From CAYNMC01 sp964398365 (lineage in GTDB: Bacteria; Patescibacteriota; Microgenomatia; UBA1400; CAYNMC01), in contig CAYNMC010000026.1 in assembly GCA_964398365.1 (NCBI GenBank), positions 1-17,554 on the forward strand: DNA of 17,554 bases, written 5' to 3'. Position 1 is the stretch's first letter; each line of letters begins with the position of its first letter. This document shows positions 12,072 to 17,554 of this stretch, one piece after another. The translations under genes were made by a program, and so were the position numbers. Below the pieces are notes generated by a model. It had not been told where the DNA came from. It searched no databases and saw only the letters and a program-made list of their open reading frames with translations.

Positions 12072-13121
12072 ATGCTAGATTTTGTTTTTTCTTTACTGGC
12101 TTTTAACTTGGGAATTGATTTGGGGACGGCGAATGTTTTGGTTTGGGTTGAAGGTAAGGGTATTGTTGTTCAAGAGCCTTCAGCAGTGGCGCGGGAACGT
12201 AAAAAAGGGGGAAAAATTGTGGCTCTCGGCGAACAGGCAAAAAAGATGTTTGGTAAAACTCCTGATGAAGTTGAAGTCATTCGGCCACTCCAGAACGGGG
12301 TAATTGCTGATTTTGACGCCACGTTGGCAATGCTTGATCATTTTATTAAGTTGGTTCATCAAGTACCCGGTCCTCTGCCTAAAGTACCCAGACCTAAAGT
12401 GATTATTGGCATTCCTTCAGGCGTTACCGAAGTGGAGCGGCGGGCGGTCCAGGATGCGGCTTTGTCAGCCGGTGCCCGCCTCTGCCATTTGGTAGAAGAA
12501 CCCATGGCGGCCGCGATTGGCGCAGACTTGCCGGTGGAAAAACCCCAAGGACAATTGATTATTGACATTGGTGGTGGGACGAGCGAAATTGCCGTGATTT
12601 CCCTAGGCGGTATTGTCATTGAGCGGTGTCTGCGGCTGGCAGGCGACGTCATGGATCAAACCCTGGTTAACTTTATCAGGTTAAAACACGGTTTACACAT
12701 TGGTTTGCCAACTGCCGAGGAAGTGAAAATCAACATTGGTTCGGCCAGTTCTTTGTCTAAAGAAAAACATTTTGTTGTTCGCGGAAGAGACATGGAGTCG
12801 GGTTTGCCGCGTTCTTTGAAATTAAGCTCGGTTGAAGTGAGAGAAGCTTTGAGCCCCATCGTACAACAAATTGTCAATGCCGTCACCGAAGTTTTGGAAG
12901 AAACGCCGCCGGAGCTGGTAGCCGATATCTTGCGTAACGGTATTGTTTTGTGCGGTGGCGGCGCTCAGCTTCCGGGCTTGGATAAAGTGGTAAGTGATGA
13001 AACCAAGATGCCCGTTTGGATTGTTGATGATCCTCAGACGGCGGTAGTTCGCGGTTGTGGTAAGCTTCTCAAAAATCAGAGATTACTGGAGAAAATAAAA
13101 GTAAAGGGAGGTTTGAGCTAG
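12072..13121 (+). CDS. mreB: Rod-shape actin homologue MreB
   Basis: The product is 349 aa, the usual MreB length. Actin-fold ATPase motifs are in place: phosphate-1 loop NLGIDLGTANVLVW (12-25), the PSGVTEVERRAVQDAA stretch, VEEPMAAAIGA, the phosphate-2 loop LIIDIGGGTSEIAVISLGG (about 163-181) and the adenosine motif NGIVLCGGGAQLPGL. MreB polymerises into antiparallel membrane-bound filaments that steer lateral wall synthesis. The amphipathic/hydrophobic N-terminus (MLDFVFSLLAF) probably serves as membrane-targeting helix. It heads the cluster mreB-mreC-mreD-mrdA. The start is supported by the extended -10 six bases upstream. Confidence 0.97.
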   Translation: MLDFVFSLLAFNLGIDLGTANVLVWVEGKGIVVQEPSAVARERKKGGKIVALGEQAKKMFGKTPDEVEVIRPLQNGVIADFDATLAMLDHFIKLVHQVPGPLPKVPRPKVIIGIPSGVTEVERRAVQDAALSAGARLCHLVEEPMAAAIGADLPVEKPQGQLIIDIGGGTSEIAVISLGGIVIERCLRLAGDVMDQTLVNFIRLKHGLHIGLPTAEEVKINIGSASSLSKEKHFVVRGRDMESGLPRSLKLSSVEVREALSPIVQQIVNAVTEVLEETPPELVADILRNGIVLCGGGAQLPGLDKVVSDETKMPVWIVDDPQTAVVRGCGKLLKNQRLLEKIKVKGGLS

Positions 13122-13126
13122 TTTCT

Positions 13127-13912
13127 ATGGAGGCGCGCTTCAAAACCTTCAATTCATTCATTTTGCTTTTAATCTTATTAGGTTTATCTTTTATTTTCTT
13201 TCTGGTGGATGGTTATTTTTCTTTGAGAGGGCCGAGAGCGGTTTTTGAAAAACTGGTTAATCCGCTCAAGGCCAATTTTCAACTCGTCCTGATTAAGATT
13301 TTGCCGCCAAAGGATACTTCTTTGAATGATCCGGTAATTTTACAAACCAAGATAGATCATTTGAGTTTAGAGAATAGCCGCCTGCTTGCTCGAATTAACC
13401 AACTGGAAATAGAAAACGAGGGCCTAAAAAAGCAATTAAAAATTATTAGCCAGTCGGAGGTGAAATATTTGAGCGCCCGGAATATTGCGACGGTTGAGGG
13501 GTTGATGACTTTGGATAAAGGTGAAAGCGAGGGAGTGAAAACAGGCATGGTGGTGGTTAGCGAGGGAGTTTTGGTGGGTAAAGTAGTCAGCGTTACGCCT
13601 CACGCCAGTCGCGTTAAGCTGCCTATCGCCGAAGGCAACAAAATTAAGGTTAAGGTTTTGCCAATAGCTGAGAAAGGTACGCTCAAAGGCACACCCGAGG
13701 GTAGGCTTCTTTTGGAGGAGGTGTTGCAGAAGGTCAATCTGGAGACCGATCAGGTGCTGGTGACTACTGGTGAAGAAAGCGAGTATCCCCCGGATTTGCC
13801 GGTGGCCAGAATTGAAAAAATTGTCAGCGATGACGTTGCCATTTACAAAAAAGCCGAAGTCAAACCCCTTTTGGACTACCAAAGTTTAAAAATAGTCATG
13901 ATAAGGATTTAG
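13127..13912 (+). CDS. mreC: Rod-shape protein MreC
   Basis: The product is 261 aa. One transmembrane helix (about 10-30, FILLLILLGLSFIFFLVDG) is followed by a coiled coil (about 73-108, with HLSLENSRLLARINQLEIEN) and the two beta-barrel domains of MreC: ARNIATVEGLMTLDKGESEG, TGMVVVSEGVLVGKV, and the closing PVARIEKI. MreC links cytoplasmic MreB to periplasmic/outer-face PBP2 and activates it. The ATG is 5 nt behind the mreB stop; GGGAGG lies inside the end of mreB, about 14 nt before the ATG, a slightly long spacing. Co-transcription with mreB is therefore likely. Confidence 0.95.
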   Translation: MEARFKTFNSFILLLILLGLSFIFFLVDGYFSLRGPRAVFEKLVNPLKANFQLVLIKILPPKDTSLNDPVILQTKIDHLSLENSRLLARINQLEIENEGLKKQLKIISQSEVKYLSARNIATVEGLMTLDKGESEGVKTGMVVVSEGVLVGKVVSVTPHASRVKLPIAEGNKIKVKVLPIAEKGTLKGTPEGRLLLEEVLQKVNLETDQVLVTTGEESEYPPDLPVARIEKIVSDDVAIYKKAEVKPLLDYQSLKIVMIRI

Positions 13913-13918
13913 CCTTAA

Positions 13919-13948
13919 AGGGGTAACCCCTAGCGAGGGGTTACCCCT
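13919..13948. repeat. Perfect 13-bp-stem hairpin between mreC and mreD
   Basis: AGGGGTAACCCCT-AGCG-AGGGGTTACCCCT. The stem is perfect with a tetraloop; each arm is itself nearly self-complementary. No T run follows, so it is not a classical terminator on either strand. It may attenuate transcription, protect the mreBC mRNA end, or be a dispersed repeat. Confidence 0.85.
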
Positions 13949-13957
13949 GAAAGTTTC

Positions 13958-13986
13958 TTGCCTTAAAGTTCATTTCGCGTTATATT
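13958..13986 (+). promoter_or_regulatory. Internal promoter for mreD
   Basis: TTGCCT (13958-13963), a 17-bp spacer, TATATT (13981-13986), then 6 nt to the GTG at 13993. It lies just after the hairpin, so mreD-mrdA could be a separate, leaderless unit. Confidence 0.5.
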
Positions 13987-13992
13987 GATGGT

Positions 13993-14424
13993 GTGAAATG
14001 GTGGTTAATTTTTCTGGTGTTATTTTTAGGATTTTTGCAGACAACGATTACCAGTTTTGACAGCCTTTTGGTTTTACTCTTGCTTTTAAGCTTATTGGGT
14101 CAGGAAAAAGAGGCGCTGGTCTTTGCCTTTTTAGGCGGATTATGGCTTGATCTTTCTGCAGGCACGCCTTTAGGCTTGTCCAGTTTGGCTTATCTTGCCA
14201 GCGTGGCTTTGGTTTTAGCTTATTCCCGGAAATTTCAGTTGAAAAACCTCTTTTTCTGGTTAGTGATTTTTTCCCTTGGCGGTTTTTTAACAACAATGAT
14301 TAAGGGTGAAAACTGGCAGTGGCAGGAAAGCTTGCTTTTGGCGGCAATTGGCGCCGTGATGTTTTTACTCTTGGCAAAATTAGGCATTCTTGGTGAGGAA
14401 GAAGGGATTAAATTAAAGGTGTGA
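13993..14424 (+). CDS. mreD: Rod-shape protein MreD
   Basis: The product is 143 aa (start GTG), almost wholly hydrophobic with four to five helices, as expected for MreD. FAFLGGLWLDLSAGTPLGLSS is the family's recognisable FxxGLxxDlxsgxplG stretch. MreD is an integral membrane partner of MreC in the elongation complex. The final residues (GEEEGIKLKV) are charged. The GTG is the first start after the -10 box; an upstream ATG (13988) is out of frame. It ends 19 nt before mrdA. Confidence 0.9.
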   Translation: MKWWLIFLVLFLGFLQTTITSFDSLLVLLLLLSLLGQEKEALVFAFLGGLWLDLSAGTPLGLSSLAYLASVALVLAYSRKFQLKNLFFWLVIFSLGGFLTTMIKGENWQWQESLLLAAIGAVMFLLLAKLGILGEEEGIKLKV

Positions 14425-14443
14425 GGATTTTAAGCTGATTATC

Positions 14444-16201
14444 ATGAGAGAAAGGCTTTTTTTATTTTTTTTAATTTTAGGCTTTGGGATTTTACTGGTG
14501 AGATTGTTTACGCTGCAGATTTTGCAGGGAGAGTATTACTGGAAACTGGCTGAAGGCAACCGCATTAAGACTACCAAAATTCCTGCTCTGCGCGGGGTAA
14601 TTTATGATCGGCAAAATAAACTTTTGGTACGTAACACACCTGAGGGACGGGAATATCTTGCCGGTCCAGCCCTTAGCCACGTTTTGGGTTATGTCGGTGA
14701 AATTAGTCAGGAAGAATTGGAAGATTGCAAACTTGCCTTGAGTGGTACTTTTTCTTTCTTAGCTCCAAAAACAAACTTAAAGTCGGCCACTGATTTCTTC
14801 AGTGTAAACAAGCGCGAGCAGGCGAGCAAGACTTACGAGTTGGATAAAGAGGTTTTCAAAAATTGTCCCTATCATGCGGGCGATCTTGTTGGCAAAATGG
14901 GAATAGAGCAAAGTTATGACTGGGTGTTGCGGGGCGTTGATGGGGGGGTTTTGGAAGAAGTTGATGCCGAGGGTCAACTGGTACGAAAACTGGGAGAGCG
15001 CAAGCCGGTGGCGGGCAAGAATTTACAACTAACGCTTGATCTGGGATTACAGCAAAAGATTGCTGAGCTTTTAAGTAAAGAGAAAAAGGCGGCGGCGGTA
15101 GCCACGGTGCCGCAGACAGGTGAGGTTTTGGCGCTGGTTTCTCAACCCACTTTTGACCCGAATCTTTTTACCATTCATCTTCGAGAGGCCAGTGGCAGTC
15201 AGCAACTTGCCAGTCTTCTTAATCATCCAGATCAGCCCCTGTTTAATCGGGCAATTGCCGGTCAATATCCACCGGGTTCAACTTTTAAAATTGTGACGGC
15301 TTTAGCCGGTTTAGCAGAAGGCAAACTGACGGCGCAGACTAAAATAGAAGATGCCGGCCAAATTACTCTCGGCCGTTGGACCTATGCCAACTGGTACTAT
15401 AAACAATACGGCAAGACCGAAGGGCAGCTGACGGTGGTTTCGGCGCTTAAGCGTTCCAATGATATTTTTTTCTATCGTTTGGGTGAGTGGTTGGGCATTG
15501 AAAAACTTTCGTCTTGGGCTCACCGTTTTGGTCTGGGAGAGTTTTTGGGGATTGATTTGTGGGGTGAAGCTAAGGGACTGGTGCCGGATAAAAATTGGAA
15601 AAGAACAGTTAAAAATGAAGACTGGTTTACCGGTGATGATTTTATTACCGCCATCGGTCAGGGAGATCTGTTGGCGACGCCATTGCAGATTAATCTTATG
15701 ACAGGGGTGGTGGCGAACGGGGGGAGATTATGCCGGCCGACATTAATACAAAATGCAAAAAGCAAAGATCAAAAAAACGATTTCTACGAAACGGAAAGGG
15801 CAAAAAATAATGAATGCCGCGATTTGGGAATAAAAAAAGAAGATCTTGATTTGTTAAAGGAAGGGATGAGAGAAGCATGCGAAACTGGTGGCACCGGTTG
15901 GCCTTTTTTTAAGTTCAAAATTCAAAACGCAAAAATCAAAATTGATGACAAAAATTATTTTGCTCGGGAGGCTTCAGATTCCGCCGACACGGTTTATGTT
16001 CCCGTGGCTTGTAAAACCGGGACTGCCGAGGCACCAGGGACCAAAGACACCAAGGCCCATGCCTGGTTTACGGTTTTTGCCCCTCTTGCAGAACCGGAGA
16101 TTGTGCTTACGGTTTTGGTTGAAAATGGGGGCGAGGGATCTTCGGTAGCCGGACCGCTGGCCAAGGAAATTTTAAAATGGTGGTTTGAAGAAAAAAGATA
16201 G
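14444..16201 (+). CDS. mrdA: Penicillin-binding protein 2 (elongation-specific transpeptidase)
   Basis: The product is 585 aa. An N-terminal membrane helix (about 4-25) precedes the PBP dimerisation domain (ALRGVIYDRQNKLLVRN; GKMGIEQSYDWVLRG). The transpeptidase domain has all three catalytic motifs: S279-TFK (PPGSTFKIVTALAGL), S338-ND (KRSNDIFFYRLGEW) and K524-TG (ACKTGTAEAPG). PBP2 cross-links peptidoglycan during side-wall growth and works with MreC/MreD and RodA; no rodA is in the window. Odd: between the SND and KTG motifs are two Lys/Asn/Asp-rich inserts (about 435-465 and 487-505) encoded by A-rich repetitive DNA, which look like late in-frame insertions. The dimerisation part also seems shorter than in long PBP2s. 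No SD at good distance (GAGG about 17 nt upstream); translation may be coupled to mreD. Confidence 0.96.
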   Translation: MRERLFLFFLILGFGILLVRLFTLQILQGEYYWKLAEGNRIKTTKIPALRGVIYDRQNKLLVRNTPEGREYLAGPALSHVLGYVGEISQEELEDCKLALSGTFSFLAPKTNLKSATDFFSVNKREQASKTYELDKEVFKNCPYHAGDLVGKMGIEQSYDWVLRGVDGGVLEEVDAEGQLVRKLGERKPVAGKNLQLTLDLGLQQKIAELLSKEKKAAAVATVPQTGEVLALVSQPTFDPNLFTIHLREASGSQQLASLLNHPDQPLFNRAIAGQYPPGSTFKIVTALAGLAEGKLTAQTKIEDAGQITLGRWTYANWYYKQYGKTEGQLTVVSALKRSNDIFFYRLGEWLGIEKLSSWAHRFGLGEFLGIDLWGEAKGLVPDKNWKRTVKNEDWFTGDDFITAIGQGDLLATPLQINLMTGVVANGGRLCRPTLIQNAKSKDQKNDFYETERAKNNECRDLGIKKEDLDLLKEGMREACETGGTGWPFFKFKIQNAKIKIDDKNYFAREASDSADTVYVPVACKTGTAEAPGTKDTKAHAWFTVFAPLAEPEIVLTVLVENGGEGSSVAGPLAKEILKWWFEEKR

Positions 16202-16328
16202 TGCGATTTAGCCGCCCAGGGATATTTGAGTTTAGTTAATAAAAATAATATAGAAGTTAAGGGTGGAAGGTAGCCGACATCAATACTAGAAGTGTCAAGA
16301 GAATACTACCTGAGCAGTGTTTTAGAAA

Positions 16329-16350
16329 TCTCTTTTTTGTCAAAAAGAGA
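16329..16350. repeat. 9-bp-stem hairpin upstream of the nucleotidyltransferase gene
   Basis: TCTCTTTTT-TGTC-AAAAAGAGA, perfect arms. It lies 17 nt before the SD of the next gene in the 175-base gap after mrdA. It could affect mRNA 5' structure; the A/T stem is too weak for a good terminator. The rest of the gap holds nothing I can identify. Confidence 0.5.
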
Positions 16351-16376
16351 AGTAAAACTAAATTAACAAGGAGACA

Positions 16377-17354
16377 ATGAAAGCATTAAACAAGGCGGCT
16401 ATTGAACAGTCCATTTTGGAAACCCTAGCTTATGCCGATGTGTTTAGCTGGCCAATAGCTGAAGAGGAGCTTTTCAGGCAAATTCAAAGCTCAAAACCCC
16501 TGCCCACCGGCGGGCAGGGCAAAATCCAAAAGCAAAACTTAAATCTTAAAACTGTTTTAAATAAGCTAATTAAGAAAAAAATTATTGCCAAGAAAGATAA
16601 TTTTTATTTTCTATGTGGTCGGAATAGACTAGTTGAACGACGTCAAGAGCGCGAAAAATGGGTGGCGGGAAAAATGGCGATTGCCCGCAACGCAGCCAAA
16701 TGGTTAAAGTTGATTCCTTCAATTCTTTTGGTGGGCGTTTCCGGGGGCTTGGCCGTGGGGAATGTGACTCAGGATGATGATATTGACTTGTTTATTATTT
16801 GTCGGTCGGGCACTTTATGGACGACACGGTTTCTGGCCATACTATTATTAGAATTGTTGGGAAGGCGTCGTCGCCCCGGCGAGAGCGACTACAAAAATAA
16901 AATCTGTCTTAATATGTTTGTGGATGAAAAGGGGATGGCGGTGCCGGAAAGTGAGCGGGATATTTATACGGCGCATGAGATTAAAAATTTGAAGATCTTG
17001 TGGGAGAGAAACGGAACTTATCGGGAGTTTTTGAAAGCGAATCAATGGCATGAGATTTTAAGATCAAAGAGCAAAGAGCAAAGAGTAAAAACTAACCCAA
17101 ACTGGGAAAATTTTAGCTGTGAACGAGGCTTTGCATTCTACATCTTGTATTTTGCCTTCACTAAAATTGAACCCTTTTTCCGTTGGTTGCAGTTAAAATA
17201 TATGAAAAGGCGAAGAACTCAGGAAAAGATTGAACCGCATCGTTTACTTTTTCATCCCGAAGATAGACGGGCTTGGGTTTTGAAAGAATATCAAAAGCGT
17301 TTAAAGAACCTTTCTTTGGTTGACCCTTACTACAAAAACACGGTTTCCCCTTAA
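16377..17354 (+). CDS. Winged-helix plus nucleotidyltransferase-fold protein
   Basis: The product is 325 aa. The first 90 residues look like a winged helix (ILETLAYADVFSWPIAEEEL; LNKLIKKKIIAKKDNFYFL). The centre has the pol-beta nucleotidyltransferase signature: LVGVSGGLAVGNVTQDDDIDLFII, with the G-S-G turn (121-124) and the acidic pair D135/D137. A third acidic position may be in KICLNMFVDE. The C-terminal third is basic, helical and not recognised. Such proteins are widespread in CPR genomes without known substrate. The start is certain: AAGGAG 4-5 nt before ATG. Residues 39-52 (SKPLPTGGQGKIQK) come from an inserted palindromic element. A second Lys/Ser-rich patch (about 230-240) has similar A-rich DNA. 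Confidence 0.82.
   Translation: MKALNKAAIEQSILETLAYADVFSWPIAEEELFRQIQSSKPLPTGGQGKIQKQNLNLKTVLNKLIKKKIIAKKDNFYFLCGRNRLVERRQEREKWVAGKMAIARNAAKWLKLIPSILLVGVSGGLAVGNVTQDDDIDLFIICRSGTLWTTRFLAILLLELLGRRRRPGESDYKNKICLNMFVDEKGMAVPESERDIYTAHEIKNLKILWERNGTYREFLKANQWHEILRSKSKEQRVKTNPNWENFSCERGFAFYILYFAFTKIEPFFRWLQLKYMKRRRTQEKIEPHRLLFHPEDRRAWVLKEYQKRLKNLSLVDPYYKNTVSP
16483..16541 (+). repeat. In-frame palindromic element inside the nucleotidyltransferase gene
   Basis: CCCTGCCC (16498-16505) and GGGCAGGG (16512-16519) form a perfect 8-bp G/C stem around ACCGGC, flanked on both sides by A-rich CAAA-type repeats. It is G/C-rich unlike its surroundings and encodes a PLPTGGQGK peptide between two helices of the winged-helix region. 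Confidence 0.65.
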
Positions 17355-17369
17355 CACCTTGGAGGTGAT

Positions 17370-17432
17370 ATGATCTTAACACCTTTGGTAGAAAGAAAGC
17401 TTTTAAGAGGGAGATATAAGAAGCAGGAGTAG
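17370..17432 (+). CDS. Possible 20-aa basic peptide with strong SD
   Basis: GGAGGTGAT directly precedes ATG at 17370 (4-nt spacing after GGAGG). The frame reads MILTPLVERKLLRGRYKKQE and ends at TAG. The SD is as good as those of accepted genes. It follows the nucleotidyltransferase stop by 15 nt, so it may be co-transcribed. It could also be a gene remnant. The motif CTTAACACCTT occurs both before and inside it (17350-17360 and 17375-17385). Confidence 0.3.
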   Translation: MILTPLVERKLLRGRYKKQE

Positions 17433-17440
17433 TTGTTACT

Positions 17441-17462
17441 AATGTTGCTAAAATGTTGCTAA
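17441..17462. repeat. Tandem duplication of an 11-bp unit
   Basis: AATGTTGCTAA occurs twice in direct succession without mismatch, in the last, gene-free 120 bases of the window. Confidence 0.85.
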
Positions 17463-17523
17463 CAGCGTTAATTTTTGCAGCCTACTACATAAACGAATAG
17501 CACGTGCAATTGATTTATGTAAT

Positions 17524-17554
17524 ACCGGTGTTGCTTCAAGAGGCAACACCCGGT
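17524..17554 (-). repeat. 31-bp hairpin repeat, copy 2 (inverted)
   Basis: ACCGGTGTTGC, loop TTCAAGAG, GCAACACCCGGT: the exact reverse complement of 5355-5385. It ends at the last base of the window, so the element may continue. Confidence 0.85.

Noticed and set aside
12359..12652. Minus-strand frame inside mreB
   Set aside because: Shadow frame; Ser/Thr/Pro/Arg-rich composition from antisense codons.
13436..13882. Minus-strand frame of 148 codons inside mreC
   Set aside because: Shadow of mreC; mreC has clear domain evidence and the antisense frame has none.
5355..17554. A 12-kb composite transposon bounded by the inverted hairpin repeats
   Set aside because: The interior is mainly essential genes (rpmB, mreBCD, mrdA) and no transposase is found inside.

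Overview
The window looks like a piece of a Candidate Phyla Radiation (Patescibacteria) chromosome, most like the Microgenomates. The reasons are gene style and content: very short gene spacing mixed with A/T-rich gaps, a PaaX/Cas2-like regulator typical of that group, an O-antigen-ligase/TPR protein, a cohesin-domain surface protein, and many start codons that sit only 6-9 nt behind a promoter -10 box. TGA is used as a normal stop (for example at the M50 peptidase and the YkgJ-like gene), so the lineages that recode TGA as glycine are unlikely.

Layout. 1-185: tail of a probable IS-type transposase/integrase cut by the window edge. 182-856: membrane-anchored exported protein. 1281-1454 (minus): ribosomal protein bL33 (rpmG). 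1519-2079: LytR_C-domain membrane protein. 2138-2926: a small ORF, a terminator and two small genes. 2865-4321 (minus strand): tRNA-Thr(GGT), tRNA-Tyr(GTA) and tRNA-Thr(TGT), interleaved with a UPF0489 gene (plus) and a Pro/Thr-rich small protein (minus). 4460-4624 (minus): an unassigned, strongly structured RNA with its own -10 box and a predicted pseudoknot. 4678-5307 (minus): site-2-protease-like M50 peptidase. 5565-5810: ribosomal protein bL28 (rpmB). 6407-7009 (minus): PaaX/Cas2-like protein with a 34-36 bp palindrome on each side; a third copy is at 10337. 7213-9426 (minus): O-antigen ligase/polymerase family protein with C-terminal TPRs. 9520-10560: gene-poor stretch with a probable frameshifted small membrane-protein gene. 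10585-11217 (minus): cohesin-domain cell-surface protein. 11517-11978: unknown ORF. 12072-16201: cell-shape cluster mreB-mreC-mreD-mrdA(PBP2). 16377-17354: wHTH-nucleotidyltransferase protein. 17524-17554: hairpin repeat, an inverted copy of one at 5355-5385.

How it fits together. MreB (cytoskeletal filament), MreC and MreD (membrane adaptors) and PBP2 (septum-independent transpeptidase) form an elongasome module; no rodA is seen in the window. The minus-strand order tRNA-Thr(TGT), Tyr(GTA), Thr(GGT), rpmG is the classic bacterial thrU-tyrU-glyT-thrT-tuf...rpmG order with glyT and tuf missing and foreign genes inserted.

Best candidates for something undescribed: (1) the PaaX/Cas2-like gene flanked by long palindromes sharing the core TTGCGATCGCAA, one of which contains the gene's own promoter; (2) the 165-nt structured RNA. 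All family calls were made by eye from the translated sequence; no searches were run.
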